64,000 bases of DNA from Arcanobacterium_A hippocoleae (GTDB taxonomy: Bacteria > Actinomycetota > Actinomycetes > Actinomycetales > Actinomycetaceae): contig NZ_JAVDUJ010000001.1 in NCBI RefSeq assembly GCF_031456295.1, positions 1,488,001 through 1,552,000 of the forward strand, in the 5' to 3' direction. Position 1 is the stretch's first letter; each line of letters starts with the position of its first letter. Shown here in pieces: positions 26,327-35,428 of this stretch. The notes below the pieces were generated by a model. It worked only from the letters and a program-made list of their open reading frames with translations, ran no database searches and had not been told where the DNA came from. Position numbers and translations under genes: made by a program.

Positions 26327-26809
26327 ATGCTGAAAGCAGCAATTGAGAATTTTACTTCACCACAGACCTCAGAGCGGGCGCGTGCCGAATTTCTTGCCGG
26401 TTTGCCAAATCTGAGTGGCGAATATGGTTTCGTACGTGGAAATGACGTATTTAAGCAGGGTTTTCAAGCGCATATCGTGGGAGCTGAATACATGCTTTGT
26501 TCGCTTCCGGTGGCAGGGAATGCGCAATACTATGGGTTGTTTAATGGCGGGGCGGCTGCATTATTGGGTGAGACTACCGCTTCGATTGCTGCCAATTTGC
26601 TGGCGCGTGAAGGGACGATGGCTGTCGGTATTGAAATCAGTGTGCGGCATTTGCTTCCAGCGCGTGAAGGACGAGTATATTGTTTAGCTACAAGACTCAA
26701 TGAGGGGCGCATAGTGAACTATCGGCTCGACTTTTATCGCAGCGATGGGCAGCGTACAGCTTCCGGATCGCATTCATGTACTTTTGTGCGGCAAGTCGAA
26801 TCAATCTAG
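26327..26809 (+). CDS. Hotdog-fold thioesterase (PaaI-like)
   Basis: A 160-residue hotdog-fold protein of the PaaI/YdiI thioesterase group. The core NAQYYGLFNGGAAALLGETTASIAA has the Asn/Glu arrangement used by acyl-CoA thioesterases of this group. A VGIEISVRHLLPAREG strand follows. An open frame reaches back to TTG 26243, overlapping aroD, but AAGGAG precedes the ATG at 26327. It is probably cotranscribed with aroD. Its substrate cannot be told. Its stop codon and that of the convergent sialidase share the palindrome CTAG. Confidence 0.75.
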   Translation: MLKAAIENFTSPQTSERARAEFLAGLPNLSGEYGFVRGNDVFKQGFQAHIVGAEYMLCSLPVAGNAQYYGLFNGGAAALLGETTASIAANLLAREGTMAVGIEISVRHLLPAREGRVYCLATRLNEGRIVNYRLDFYRSDGQRTASGSHSCTFVRQVESI

Positions 26810-27975
26810 ATTTGTGAAGACGGATCTGGATCTGAGGTAAAGTCGGGGAGTTCAGCCAAGGATAATCCGTGATCATACTCAAAAAGTACGGCTAATTTTC
26901 CTTCGGAGATTGCGGCATCACAGTATCCAAAGCTACCGGAGCCAAAATTGACGATCGGTTGAGATGTGGCAGGTGTAGCGTCGGAAATACGCAGATTTGG
27001 AGCATGCAAAAATTCTTCGGGGAGATTAATAATTGCTCCATTTTTCCGTGCTATTGTGCAATGCGGGTGGATGAAATATTTTCCAATTTGTTTCGCGTTA
27101 CAACCGGGATCAGGTAAAAGCCACTGGACTGGCCGTGTGAAATGGATTCCGTCAGTGCTGTTGGCGAGGTAACGTTGCCCAGAACCGACGCCTACGAATC
27201 CTTGCACACGCGAATTGATCCAGATTTTTCCATCAATTTTTGCGAGTGTACTTTCGTCCAAGAGTGTATTTGGTGTGGTGATTGGATCAGAAATAGCTGC
27301 GATCTCACCTGCACGAAAATGTATGACATAACTGAAAGTAGTTTTTCCCTTGCGCGCGATATATGGCAATAATGCTGCGCCGTTGTGTGTGATCGACGAG
27401 CCTGAAGTAGCGAAAATCGCATCGGGGTGTAGTGGCTCTCCGTCAGGCGCTGGCAGAATTTCATAGAGTTCTGTTAGCGGACGGTATGTCAATGTGTTTA
27501 AGTCTGTGCCGAAAAGTAAGCCAGGGAGCAAATGCTCACCGTCATACCTGGAATCAAAATACCCGGTTTGTGAATTTTCTGGAATACTCGCAAAGGCAAT
27601 GTGGATTTCGCCAGAAAAGGGATCTGTTGCGATTGCAGTATCACTGGAAATCTGTGGCATCTGTGGGCAAAGTGTGTGTAGCGGCTGAGAATGCAGTGGT
27701 GCGGTTAGTGGGCAATAATAGATTTGGTTTGGATTGGGTAAATCAGAAGCGAGTGTTTTGCCGTTAAATTCATTCCCATTTAAGCTTCCTTTAGGTTTTG
27801 GGCGGACGTCAAAGAAAGCGTAAAGTGTGTGATTTATTTCTGCGATTGCGGGGATCCTAATTTCACCAATTTCTGGCAGTTTGCGTGCGGGATACGATTT
27901 TTGCTGCGCACTTTCAATTTCGGCAATATTTGCTGGGGCAAGAAAAGGCGTGATTTTTGGGAGAAATTTATTCAT
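26806..27975 (-). CDS. Sialidase-like protein without signal peptide
   Basis: A 389-residue beta-propeller protein that looks like an exo-alpha-sialidase. It has a RIP motif (Arg40-Ile-Pro), an Asp-x-Arg pair (DVRP, residues 56-59), one recognisable Asp-box (NSTDGIHFTRP) and a C-terminal GYCDAAISEGKLAVLFE. The last matches the sialidase nucleophile Tyr and following Glu region. Asp-boxes are degenerate. There is no signal peptide, so it would act in the cytoplasm. It lies 119 bases behind a FadR-type regulator on the same strand, next to the sialic acid transporter, which supports a role in cleaving imported sialosides. It could alternatively have another glycosidase-like role. Confidence 0.6.
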   Translation of the reverse strand: MNKFLPKITPFLAPANIAEIESAQQKSYPARKLPEIGEIRIPAIAEINHTLYAFFDVRPKPKGSLNGNEFNGKTLASDLPNPNQIYYCPLTAPLHSQPLHTLCPQMPQISSDTAIATDPFSGEIHIAFASIPENSQTGYFDSRYDGEHLLPGLLFGTDLNTLTYRPLTELYEILPAPDGEPLHPDAIFATSGSSITHNGAALLPYIARKGKTTFSYVIHFRAGEIAAISDPITTPNTLLDESTLAKIDGKIWINSRVQGFVGVGSGQRYLANSTDGIHFTRPVQWLLPDPGCNAKQIGKYFIHPHCTIARKNGAIINLPEEFLHAPNLRISDATPATSQPIVNFGSGSFGYCDAAISEGKLAVLFEYDHGLSLAELPDFTSDPDPSSQI

Positions 27976-28094
27976 ATGAGTGCCTGTAAAGTGACGGATA
28001 ACGCGCTATCTGTTTGAGATATTGCTTTGTGTGTGATTGTGGATAAATGTGAATGCAAATCGTGAATTGGAGATGCTAGTTGCCTTAGTTTGCC

Positions 28095-28874
28095 TTAGTG
28101 CTGTTGCTGATTTACTTTGAGTAATTGTTCCAGAGGTGCGTAATGCTGCTCGATCGCTTCGATATAGGAAGCTAAATCTCCAGCTTCTGCGGCTACAAGC
28201 ATTTTTCGGTGTGCTCCGGCAGTATTTTTCAATTCGCGATCGATATTAGATTTCATTTTTGGAATTGTGGTTTGGTGGATTAGCCACATTGCAGACATTA
28301 GCTGTTGGATCAGATTATTTCCCAAGCAGCGAAGCATTTCTGAGTGAAATTCGATGTCTTCGCGAAAGTATGTTTCGCCGGCTTTTGCTTTCGCGGTCAT
28401 TGTTTCCACGATTGCCCAGATTTGCGGATTTTCCGTGCCTTTCATTGCCGTCACGATTTCGCTTGCGATTCCAAGATCAAGCGCACGACGGATCGCCACT
28501 ACTTCGGAAAGTGATGTATCTCCGGTTGAATGCTGGAGTGCGGTGCGGATGATCAGCGTTTCGACCATTGGCTGCATTGACATTTCGCCGACAAAAGATC
28601 CGCACCCTTGTCGGGTGGTGACAATATCCAGGGCTTCCAGTTTGCGCAATGCTTCGCGTACAGATGAACGGGAAACGCCTAAAGTTTCGCAGAGTTTTGC
28701 TTCAGTCGGGAGTGGATCGCCAGATTTAAGACCGTTTTCTAAAATGTATGATTTCACCGCATTCATCGTTGATTTTGAGCGATGCTCATAATTTGGTGGG
28801 ACGGGATCGATAGTTTGGATTTTTCCCTGCGACATTTCCGTGAAAACTTCTTGCAAATATTTGTCAGACAACAT
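28095..28874 (-). CDS. FadR-family (GntR) regulator, probable sialic acid regulator 1
   Basis: A 259-residue regulator. The winged helix (about 37-100) has the GntR signature LPTEAKLCETLGVSRSSVREALRKLEAL and the wing residues TRQGCGSFVG. An all-helical FCD effector domain follows, with metal/ligand His residues in FREDIEFHSEML and AGAHRKML. It is divergent from the SatABCD-like operon, 70 bases apart, and heads the leaderless sialidase gene. It is paralogous to the regulator at 42298. A palindrome fitting the FadR-class consensus (28861-28871) lies over its first codons. Sialic acid or a phosphorylated intermediate is the likely effector, by context only. Confidence 0.8.
   Translation of the reverse strand: MLSDKYLQEVFTEMSQGKIQTIDPVPPNYEHRSKSTMNAVKSYILENGLKSGDPLPTEAKLCETLGVSRSSVREALRKLEALDIVTTRQGCGSFVGEMSMQPMVETLIIRTALQHSTGDTSLSEVVAIRRALDLGIASEIVTAMKGTENPQIWAIVETMTAKAKAGETYFREDIEFHSEMLRCLGNNLIQQLMSAMWLIHQTTIPKMKSNIDRELKNTAGAHRKMLVAAEAGDLASYIEAIEQHYAPLEQLLKVNQQQH
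28861..28871. promoter_or_regulatory. Candidate FadR-type operator
   Basis: TTGTCAGACAA is an 11-base palindrome that fits the FadR-subfamily consensus TNGTNNNACNA exactly. It sits at the start of the regulator gene and about 75 bases upstream of the transporter operon start, so it could control both. A second palindrome, ACATACGATGT, directly adjoins it (28871-28881). A related copy (TGTCTGATAA) is found at 43490 in front of the second transporter operon. Confidence 0.5.
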
Positions 28875-28944
28875 ACGATGTATTTTACAAGCGGAATTGA
28901 TTCAGGTCTACTGCTTGACATGACTCAAAGGAGAGGAATTACAA

Positions 28945-30516
28945 ATGCGTTCATTTAAGCGTTGGGCAAAGGGTGCAGCCGTTGTGGCTGCAGCAGCACT
29001 TGCCCTCTCAGCATGCGGTGGCGGTGCCGCCGATAAAGGTTCAGATGCAAAGCCAGAAGCAGGAGGCGGTCCGAAGGGATCGATCAGTTTAGGTGCTGCG
29101 TATGAAACCACCAACTATCATCCGTCAACTACTTCCTCGGCACTTGCCATGGGCACCAACTGGCATGTGGTTGAAGGGCTCTATGAGTTTGATATGGCTG
29201 ATTACTCGGTTTATGCCGCACTTGCCAAGGATGAGCCGAAGAAGATATCCGATACCGAATACGAAATCACGCTTCGTGACGGTGCAAAATTCTCTGATGG
29301 CAGCGAAGTGAAAGCTGAAGACGTAGCTGCTTCATATGCCCGCACTGCAAAGAAAGGCAATATTTACGCGCAGTTCTTCGATTTTGTCGATTCGGTAACA
29401 GCTAAAGATGAGCACACCGTGAGCTTGAAGCTCAAGTACCCATTCGGCAATCTCAAAGAGCGTTTGGTAGACGTAAAGATCGTGCCAGCAAAGGCAACTG
29501 ACGAAGATCTCACCAAGATGCCAGTCGGCACTGGTCCATTCAAGTACGATTCAATTACCCAGACTGAAATCAAGATGTCGGCTAATCCGCACTACAACGG
29601 AAAGTTCCCGGCAAAGGTTGAGACGATGAACTGGCAGGCAATCAAGGATGACAATGCTCGTCTAACGGCAGCTCTCGGTGGCACGATCGACGTAATGGAA
29701 ACGGTTCCATTCCAGTTCATCGATCAGCTCAAGGGCGCTGGCTGGAAGATTGATGAAGTTCCGGGATACAACAATCCATTCATCATGTTCAACACCACCA
29801 AGGCGCCATTCGATAAGCCAGAAGTGCGTCAAGCATTCCATTACGCAATCGATACTCAGACGCTAATCGATTCAGTAATGGGCGGAAAGGCAATCAAGGC
29901 TACTTCCTTCCTTCCAGAAGCAAATGCAGCATACAAGAAGGCTGCTACACAGTATGAATTCAATACTGAAAAAGCAAAGGAACTTCTTGCTAAAGGCGGT
30001 GCAGCAGGTGCAACATTCACCTTGCTGACCACTGATCACCCGTGGATTACTCAGCTCGTACCACAAATCAAGCAGAATCTGGAAGCTGCTGGTTTGAAGG
30101 TAAACGTTCAGTCTGTAGCATCTGCTGCAGTATATGAGCAGACAGATAAAGAGGGTGCTGCTGATTTCGATGTAGTGCTTGCACCTGGTGATCCATCCGT
30201 ATTCGGTTCTGATCCAGGAATCATCATCAACTGGTGGTACGGCGATAACGTCTGGACCAAGAAGCGCGGTGCTCTGCAAGTATCTGATCCAGAAGGATTT
30301 AAGACGATTTCCGAGAAGATCACTGAAGCTTCAAAGCTTCCAGCAGCAGAAGCAAAAGCTAAGTGGGGCGAAGTACAAGACATCATCGCCGAAAAGGCTG
30401 TGATTTACCCGCTCTTCCACCGCACCATGATCACCGGCTGGAATCCAGCAAAACTTGATGGTGTAAAGTCCATTGCCACAACAGGTCTTGAGCTTGTGGG
30501 TGTAGCTGCAAAATAA
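28945..30516 (+). CDS. satA: Family-5 ABC binding lipoprotein (SatA-like)
   Basis: A 523-residue extracellular solute-binding protein of the peptide/nickel (SBP_bac_5) family. It has a signal peptide with lipobox LSAC (Cys24), then the two-lobed binding fold. It heads an ABC importer operon directly followed by nanA, nanK and nanE, so it most likely binds sialic acid, like Haemophilus ducreyi SatA, also a family-5 protein. A sialylated oligosaccharide cannot be excluded. The ribosome site AAAGGAGAGG precedes the ATG. Codon bias suggests high expression. A strong hairpin separates it from the permease gene, typical where the binding protein is made in excess. Confidence 0.8.
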   Translation: MRSFKRWAKGAAVVAAAALALSACGGGAADKGSDAKPEAGGGPKGSISLGAAYETTNYHPSTTSSALAMGTNWHVVEGLYEFDMADYSVYAALAKDEPKKISDTEYEITLRDGAKFSDGSEVKAEDVAASYARTAKKGNIYAQFFDFVDSVTAKDEHTVSLKLKYPFGNLKERLVDVKIVPAKATDEDLTKMPVGTGPFKYDSITQTEIKMSANPHYNGKFPAKVETMNWQAIKDDNARLTAALGGTIDVMETVPFQFIDQLKGAGWKIDEVPGYNNPFIMFNTTKAPFDKPEVRQAFHYAIDTQTLIDSVMGGKAIKATSFLPEANAAYKKAATQYEFNTEKAKELLAKGGAAGATFTLLTTDHPWITQLVPQIKQNLEAAGLKVNVQSVASAAVYEQTDKEGAADFDVVLAPGDPSVFGSDPGIIINWWYGDNVWTKKRGALQVSDPEGFKTISEKITEASKLPAAEAKAKWGEVQDIIAEKAVIYPLFHRTMITGWNPAKLDGVKSIATTGLELVGVAAK

Positions 30517-30546
30517 CACAAATTAATCTGAGTAAATAATGCTCCA

Positions 30547-30593
30547 CAGAAAGCGGAGGGGCGGGGATACCGTCTCCATCCCTCCGCTTTCTG
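30547..30593 (+). other. Strong hairpin between binding-protein and permease genes
   Basis: A perfect 14-bp stem (30547-30560 and 30580-30593) with a 19-base GC-rich loop that can form a further small stem. No T-tract follows. It probably stabilises the upstream mRNA or partly terminates transcription, so that the permease is made at lower level. It shares the word GAGGGGCGG with the spacer at 44977. Confidence 0.75.
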
Positions 30594-30638
30594 CAGCTTG
30601 AAAACCAGTTATAGCTCAGTGATAGTTAGGGAGAAATC

Positions 30639-31619
30639 GTGAATAATCTACTTCGTCTTGTTGGGCGAAGATTGATTGCGCTACCGATCATGGCAATCGG
30701 AGTTACAATCCTAGTCTTCTTCATTATGGCAATGTCGCCAGTGGATCCAGCACGCGCGGCATTAGGCGAAAGTGCTACACCAGAAGCGATGCTGCAATTC
30801 CGCATTGCAAACGGATATGCATATCCTGACGGTGCGCCAGTGCCGTTGTTCGTGCGTTACTGGAATTATCTGCTGGGATTACTGGCAGGTGATTTTGGTT
30901 CTTATGGGCAAGCACAGGCTTCTGTAGGTGAGTGGATTGGGCAAGCTCTTCCCGTCACCTTACAATTGACTTTCTTTGGCTTGATCATTGCCGTGCTGAT
31001 TTCGTTCCCACTTGGGGTATTGGCAGCGATTTATCGTGATCGTTGGCCGGATCAAGTCATCCGTGTGCTTTCGGTGATGTCGATCGGTACTCCATCTTTC
31101 TGGCTTGGCGCAATGCTGGTGCTGATTGGTTTGAAAGTTTATCCCGGAATGGTTACTGGTGCGCAGCCAGTACTATTCGGAGCAGGTGCAGATTTTGGCA
31201 CTTGGCTGATGCGCATGTTTTTACCGGCGCTTACGCTCGCGATCCCCGTGATCGGGCAGATGACGCGCGTGGTGCGAACTTCAATGGTGGAAGAACTTGA
31301 TCGAGATTATGTGCGGACAGCGCTTGGCGCAGGCATCCCGAAACGAGTTGTGATTGGTCGCAATGTATTGCGTAATGCGCTGATCACCCCAGTGACGGTG
31401 CTCGGTTTGCGTGTCGGGTATTTGATGGGCGGTGCCGTCGTGATTGAAATTATTTTTAACCTCAATGGTATGGGGCAAGTCTTACTGAAAGGGATTCAGC
31501 AAAACTGGGTGGAAGTTGTACAGGGCGCAGCACTCGTAGTGGCACTTTCATTTATTATCGTCAATATCATCGTTGACATGCTGTATTTGCTGATCAATCC
31601 GCGGATTAGGGCAGTGTGA
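30639..31619 (+). CDS. satB: ABC permease (SatB-like, DppB family)
   Basis: A 326-residue permease of the DppB/OppB type, with six hydrophobic helices and the inner-membrane-transport EAA loop (RTALGAGIPKRVVIGRNVLRNAL, about 226-248) that docks to the ATPase. The N-terminal signature LLRLVGRRLIALPIMAIGVT is typical of the family. The start is GTG with GGGAG upstream. It is part of the sialic acid operon; the fused permease-ATPase follows six bases downstream. Confidence 0.85.
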   Translation: MNNLLRLVGRRLIALPIMAIGVTILVFFIMAMSPVDPARAALGESATPEAMLQFRIANGYAYPDGAPVPLFVRYWNYLLGLLAGDFGSYGQAQASVGEWIGQALPVTLQLTFFGLIIAVLISFPLGVLAAIYRDRWPDQVIRVLSVMSIGTPSFWLGAMLVLIGLKVYPGMVTGAQPVLFGAGADFGTWLMRMFLPALTLAIPVIGQMTRVVRTSMVEELDRDYVRTALGAGIPKRVVIGRNVLRNALITPVTVLGLRVGYLMGGAVVIEIIFNLNGMGQVLLKGIQQNWVEVVQGAALVVALSFIIVNIIVDMLYLLINPRIRAV

Positions 31620-31625
31620 GTCGGA

Positions 31626-33689
31626 ATGGATAAGAAAGCTAAACTCGCAAAAGTGACGGCAAAAGGCGCGAAGTTTACGCGTTGGCGCAATATGTCTCTT
31701 GGTTCGCGGCTCTCGGCGATCATGATTGCATTGATGGTGCTATTGGCAATATGTGCACCATTAATCACGAAACATGCTCCAGATTTTGTTTCCTCGGGTG
31801 CGATTTTTCAAGCTCCCAGTGCAGAACACTGGTTTGGTACTGATCAGGTAGGTCGAGATGTATTCTCTCGTTTGATGTACGGCGGGCGTTACTCGATCGT
31901 CATTGGTCTAATGTCGGCATTGATTGCATTAGTTTTTGGTGCGATCATCGGCTCAGTCGCTGCTGTCGTGCGCAAATCGATTTCGGAAGTGATCATGCGC
32001 GTGCTTGACGTGGTGATGGCGGTACCAGGAATTGCAATGGCAGCAGTTACGGTACTGGTATTTTCCCAATTGCTCGATGCTGGAAACAAGATCGGCTTGC
32101 TGATCGTGATTATTTGCTCGATTGCATTTGTTTACACGCCGCAGCTTGCGCGTGTGGTGCGTGCTAATGTGATGGCTGCATATGGTGAAGATTATGTGCG
32201 GGCAGTGATCGTTTCCGGCGCACGTGCTCCATGGATCCTGATCAAGCACGTGATGCGCAATACTCTTGCACCTGTGCTGGTATTTGCAACAGTGCTGGTG
32301 GCAGATGCAATTATTCTGGAAGCTTCGTTGACTTTCATCGGTTCTGGATTGCAGCCATCAATGGTGCCAACATGGGGCAATGTGCTTTCGGAAGCAAATA
32401 CTTCTGGCGGCATTCTCACTGGAAAATGGTGGGTAGCATTCTTCCCCGGCCTATTCATTATGATTACGGTGCTTTGTTTGAATATTATTTCTGAAGGAAT
32501 CACGGACGCAATGGTGGCTGCACCAAAGAGCGTTGCAGTGGCGCAAGTGGATGCAAAAAGTATGCGTGAAGCAGATCGGCTCTTACTTGATCCGCGTCAG
32601 GCGTATGCGGCGCAGGCAGAGTCTTTGCGCGGACGGCTGGATGCACTTGAAGCTGTCGAAACACAGCGCAATGATCGGTTCGTTGCTGCCGGTAAGGGAG
32701 AGCCGCTCCTTGAAGTAAAGAATCTGTGTATCAAGTTCCCGCGTCATGGTGATGTGAATGTGGTCGATCATGTTTCATACACCGTAAATAAGGGTGAGAC
32801 GATGGGGCTAGTAGGCGAATCTGGTTGTGGTAAATCGATTACGGCCCTCACGATTATGGGCTTGATCGATCCGGCTGCTGAGATTTCCGGCGAAATTCTT
32901 TACGCTGGTCGTGATTTGCTGAAGATGAAAGCAGAAGAACGACGTTCCTTGCTTGGACACGAAATGGCGATGATTTATCAGGATGCGCTTTCCTCGCTGA
33001 ATCCAGCAATGCTGATCAAATCACAGATGAAGCAGCTGACTTCGCGTGGCGGTACGCGTTCTGCGGAAGAGTTACTTGAGCTTGTTGGCCTCGATCCAAA
33101 GCGGACTCTTGAATCGTATCCGCATGAGCTTTCTGGTGGGCAGCGCCAGCGTGTGCTGATTGCGATGGCGTTAACTCGCGATCCGAAGTTAGTGATTGCA
33201 GATGAGCCAACTACCGCGCTGGATGTGACGGTACAGAAGCAGGTTATCGAATTACTAAATACACTGCGGGAAAAGCTTGGTTTTGCAATGGTTTTCGTTT
33301 CGCACGATTTAGCGCTTGTAGCTGAAGTCGCCCATTCGATCACTGTAATGTATGCAGGGCAGGTCGTAGAGCAGGCTCCAACCTCAGAACTCCTCACGAA
33401 TCCAACTCACGAATACACGCAGGGCTTGCTTGGAGCAGTGCTTTCGATTGAATCCGGTTCCGGGCGTTTGCATCAAGTGCCGGGCGTGGTGCCTTCACCG
33501 AAGGATTTCCCAAGCGGTGATCGTTTCGCTCCGCGCTCTTCGCATCCAGATTACGGTACTGATATCCGGCTTGAATTTGAGACGGTCGGTCCGAACCACG
33601 TCTATGCTGCACTTCCTGATAAGGAAGGCGTCTATAAACGAGCTCCGCGATATGTGGAAGCTAATGCTGCTACTGGAGGGGAAGCCTGA
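31626..33689 (+). CDS. satC: Fused ABC permease-ATPase (SatC-like, DppC-DppD fusion)
   Basis: A 687-residue fusion. Residues about 1-310 are a DppC-type permease with six helices and an EAA loop (VRAVIVSGARAPWILIKHVMRNTL). After a linker of about 50 residues, residues 355-687 form a DppD-type ATPase: Walker A GESGCGKS (about 396-403), signature LSGGQRQR (about 500), Walker B LVIADEPTTALD (about 520) and the C-terminal oligopeptide-transporter extension. Its cysteines do not form the usual FeS-type motif. Fusions of this type are known in sialic acid importers of the Sat kind, supporting the assignment. Confidence 0.85.
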   Translation: MDKKAKLAKVTAKGAKFTRWRNMSLGSRLSAIMIALMVLLAICAPLITKHAPDFVSSGAIFQAPSAEHWFGTDQVGRDVFSRLMYGGRYSIVIGLMSALIALVFGAIIGSVAAVVRKSISEVIMRVLDVVMAVPGIAMAAVTVLVFSQLLDAGNKIGLLIVIICSIAFVYTPQLARVVRANVMAAYGEDYVRAVIVSGARAPWILIKHVMRNTLAPVLVFATVLVADAIILEASLTFIGSGLQPSMVPTWGNVLSEANTSGGILTGKWWVAFFPGLFIMITVLCLNIISEGITDAMVAAPKSVAVAQVDAKSMREADRLLLDPRQAYAAQAESLRGRLDALEAVETQRNDRFVAAGKGEPLLEVKNLCIKFPRHGDVNVVDHVSYTVNKGETMGLVGESGCGKSITALTIMGLIDPAAEISGEILYAGRDLLKMKAEERRSLLGHEMAMIYQDALSSLNPAMLIKSQMKQLTSRGGTRSAEELLELVGLDPKRTLESYPHELSGGQRQRVLIAMALTRDPKLVIADEPTTALDVTVQKQVIELLNTLREKLGFAMVFVSHDLALVAEVAHSITVMYAGQVVEQAPTSELLTNPTHEYTQGLLGAVLSIESGSGRLHQVPGVVPSPKDFPSGDRFAPRSSHPDYGTDIRLEFETVGPNHVYAALPDKEGVYKRAPRYVEANAATGGEA

Positions 33690-33691
33690 TC

Positions 33692-34501
33692 ATGAGCGAA
33701 AAAGTAACTCCAATTATTTATTTACAAGATGTGAAAGTGACCTTCAATACTCGCACTGGTTCGCTCTTCAAGCCAAATAAGGTGCACGCTGTGCGGGGCG
33801 TGAATATGCGAGTGATGCCAGGGCAGGTACTCGGCATCGTTGGCGAATCTGGATGTGGCAAATCAACCACGGCAAATGTGATGTGCGGGTTGCAGGCTGC
33901 CACTTCTGGGCGAGTGTTCTTTAATGGCGAGGAAGTAACGAAGAGATCAGCGGATGCCCGGCGGCGGATCGGGCGTGTGGTTTCAGTAGTATTTCAAGAT
34001 CCGGCGACGGCATTGAACCCGCGAATGGTAGTAGCAGAACAGCTCGCTGATCCGCTCCGCGTGCATAAAATCGGCACGGCACAAGAACAACAAAAGCGGG
34101 TGCACGAATTGATTTCGATGGTCGGATTACCAGCTTCCGCACTTGATGCTTTGCCTGGTCAGCTTTCGGGTGGGCAACGTCAGCGCGTCGCGATTGCCCG
34201 TGCACTTTCGCTTAATCCAAAGGCGATTATTGCCGACGAGCCTACGTCCGCGCTTGATGTTTCAGTGCGTGCGCAGATTTTGAATCTGCTTACGGATTTG
34301 AAGCGTGAGCTAAATCTGGCAATGGTTTTTATTTCACACGATATTCAGACGGTGCGTTACGTTTCGGATCGTATTGCCGTGATGAACAAAGGGCTCGTTG
34401 TGGAAGAAGGACCAGCAGCACAATTACTTGAAAATCCACAAGATCCGTACACGAAGAAACTTTTGGGGGCAGCTCCATCATTGCTGCACCCAGTAATTTA
34501 A
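33692..34501 (+). CDS. satD: ABC transporter ATPase (SatD-like, DppF family)
   Basis: A 269-residue ATPase of the oligopeptide class. Walker A GESGCGKS (about 50-57), signature LSGGQRQR (about 157), Walker B AIIADEPTSALD (about 178) and the switch His in FISHDIQ are all present. It is the second nucleotide-binding subunit, pairing with the ATPase half of the fused protein. The ATG lies two bases after the previous stop, indicating translational coupling. Confidence 0.88.
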   Translation: MSEKVTPIIYLQDVKVTFNTRTGSLFKPNKVHAVRGVNMRVMPGQVLGIVGESGCGKSTTANVMCGLQAATSGRVFFNGEEVTKRSADARRRIGRVVSVVFQDPATALNPRMVVAEQLADPLRVHKIGTAQEQQKRVHELISMVGLPASALDALPGQLSGGQRQRVAIARALSLNPKAIIADEPTSALDVSVRAQILNLLTDLKRELNLAMVFISHDIQTVRYVSDRIAVMNKGLVVEEGPAAQLLENPQDPYTKKLLGAAPSLLHPVI

Positions 34502-34510
34502 GGAGAAAAA

Positions 34511-35428
34511 ATGACTACGCCAATTAGTGGTGTTGTGCCCCCGCTAGTAATTCCAACTAAGAATGGTGCCCTCGATGTGCCCTCTCTTGAAAAGCATCTA
34601 AACCGCATGATTGATGCAGGGATTCATGCAATTTTCGTACTCGGTTCAAGTGGCGAAGTAGTATTTTCCACTTCTGCACGCCGGAAGGAAATTTTAGAAA
34701 ATACTGTGCGGATCGTAGCTGGTCGAATTCCAGTAATGGCTGGTGTGATCGATACGGAAACTGAGCGTGTGATCGAGCATATTCGGCAGGCGGAAGAAAT
34801 TGGGGTGGATGCGGTAGTAGCTACTGCTCCGTTCTACGCGCTGCAGGGAGAAGCCGAAATTTATCGGCATTTCCGTTTGCTTCATGAAGCTACTGAATTA
34901 CCGATCTGGGCTTATGACATTCCAGTTTGTGTGCATACCAAGCTTTCTCCAAATCTGCTTGTGACATTGGCGAAAGAAGGCGTACTTGCAGGTGTGAAGG
35001 ATTCTTCCGGTGATGATGTGTCATTCCGTTGGCTGGCACAGGCAAATGCGGAAGCCGGGCATCCGCTGCAATTGCTTACTGGGCATGAAGTAGTAGTTGA
35101 TGGCGCTTATATGAGTGGTGCTGATGGCTGCGTACCTGGTTTGGGCAATGTGGATCCGCATGGTTATATGCGGATGTGGAATGCTTACCAAGCTGGAGAC
35201 TGGGAAACCGTGCGTAAAGAGCAAGACCGTCTTGCTGATTTGATGCGGATCGTTTTAGTGCAGGGCGTGCAAGGGTTTGGTGCTGGGATTGGTGCGTTCA
35301 AGACCGCACTGCAGCTGCTTGGTGTGTTTGAAACCAACGAAATGCCAAAGCCGGTGCTTCCGCTGGAAGGCGAGAATGTAGCGTGGGTTGAGCATATTCT
35401 GCAAAAGACGGGTTTGCTTTGTGGCTGA
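34511..35428 (+). CDS. nanA: N-acetylneuraminate lyase (DapA/NanA superfamily)
   Basis: A 305-residue class I aldolase that in this context splits N-acetylneuraminate into pyruvate and N-acetylmannosamine. Superfamily features are the pyruvate-carboxylate loop GSSGEV (about 37-42), the catalytic tyrosine in WAYDIPV (about 137) and the Schiff-base lysine in AGVKDSSGDD (about 163). The lysine motif is closer to that of dihydrodipicolinate-synthase-like members than to E. coli NanA (FKQT). The lyase role therefore rests partly on the operon: sat importer upstream, nanK overlapping its 3' end. AAGGAG precedes the ATG. Confidence 0.8.
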   Translation: MTTPISGVVPPLVIPTKNGALDVPSLEKHLNRMIDAGIHAIFVLGSSGEVVFSTSARRKEILENTVRIVAGRIPVMAGVIDTETERVIEHIRQAEEIGVDAVVATAPFYALQGEAEIYRHFRLLHEATELPIWAYDIPVCVHTKLSPNLLVTLAKEGVLAGVKDSSGDDVSFRWLAQANAEAGHPLQLLTGHEVVVDGAYMSGADGCVPGLGNVDPHGYMRMWNAYQAGDWETVRKEQDRLADLMRIVLVQGVQGFGAGIGAFKTALQLLGVFETNEMPKPVLPLEGENVAWVEHILQKTGLLCG

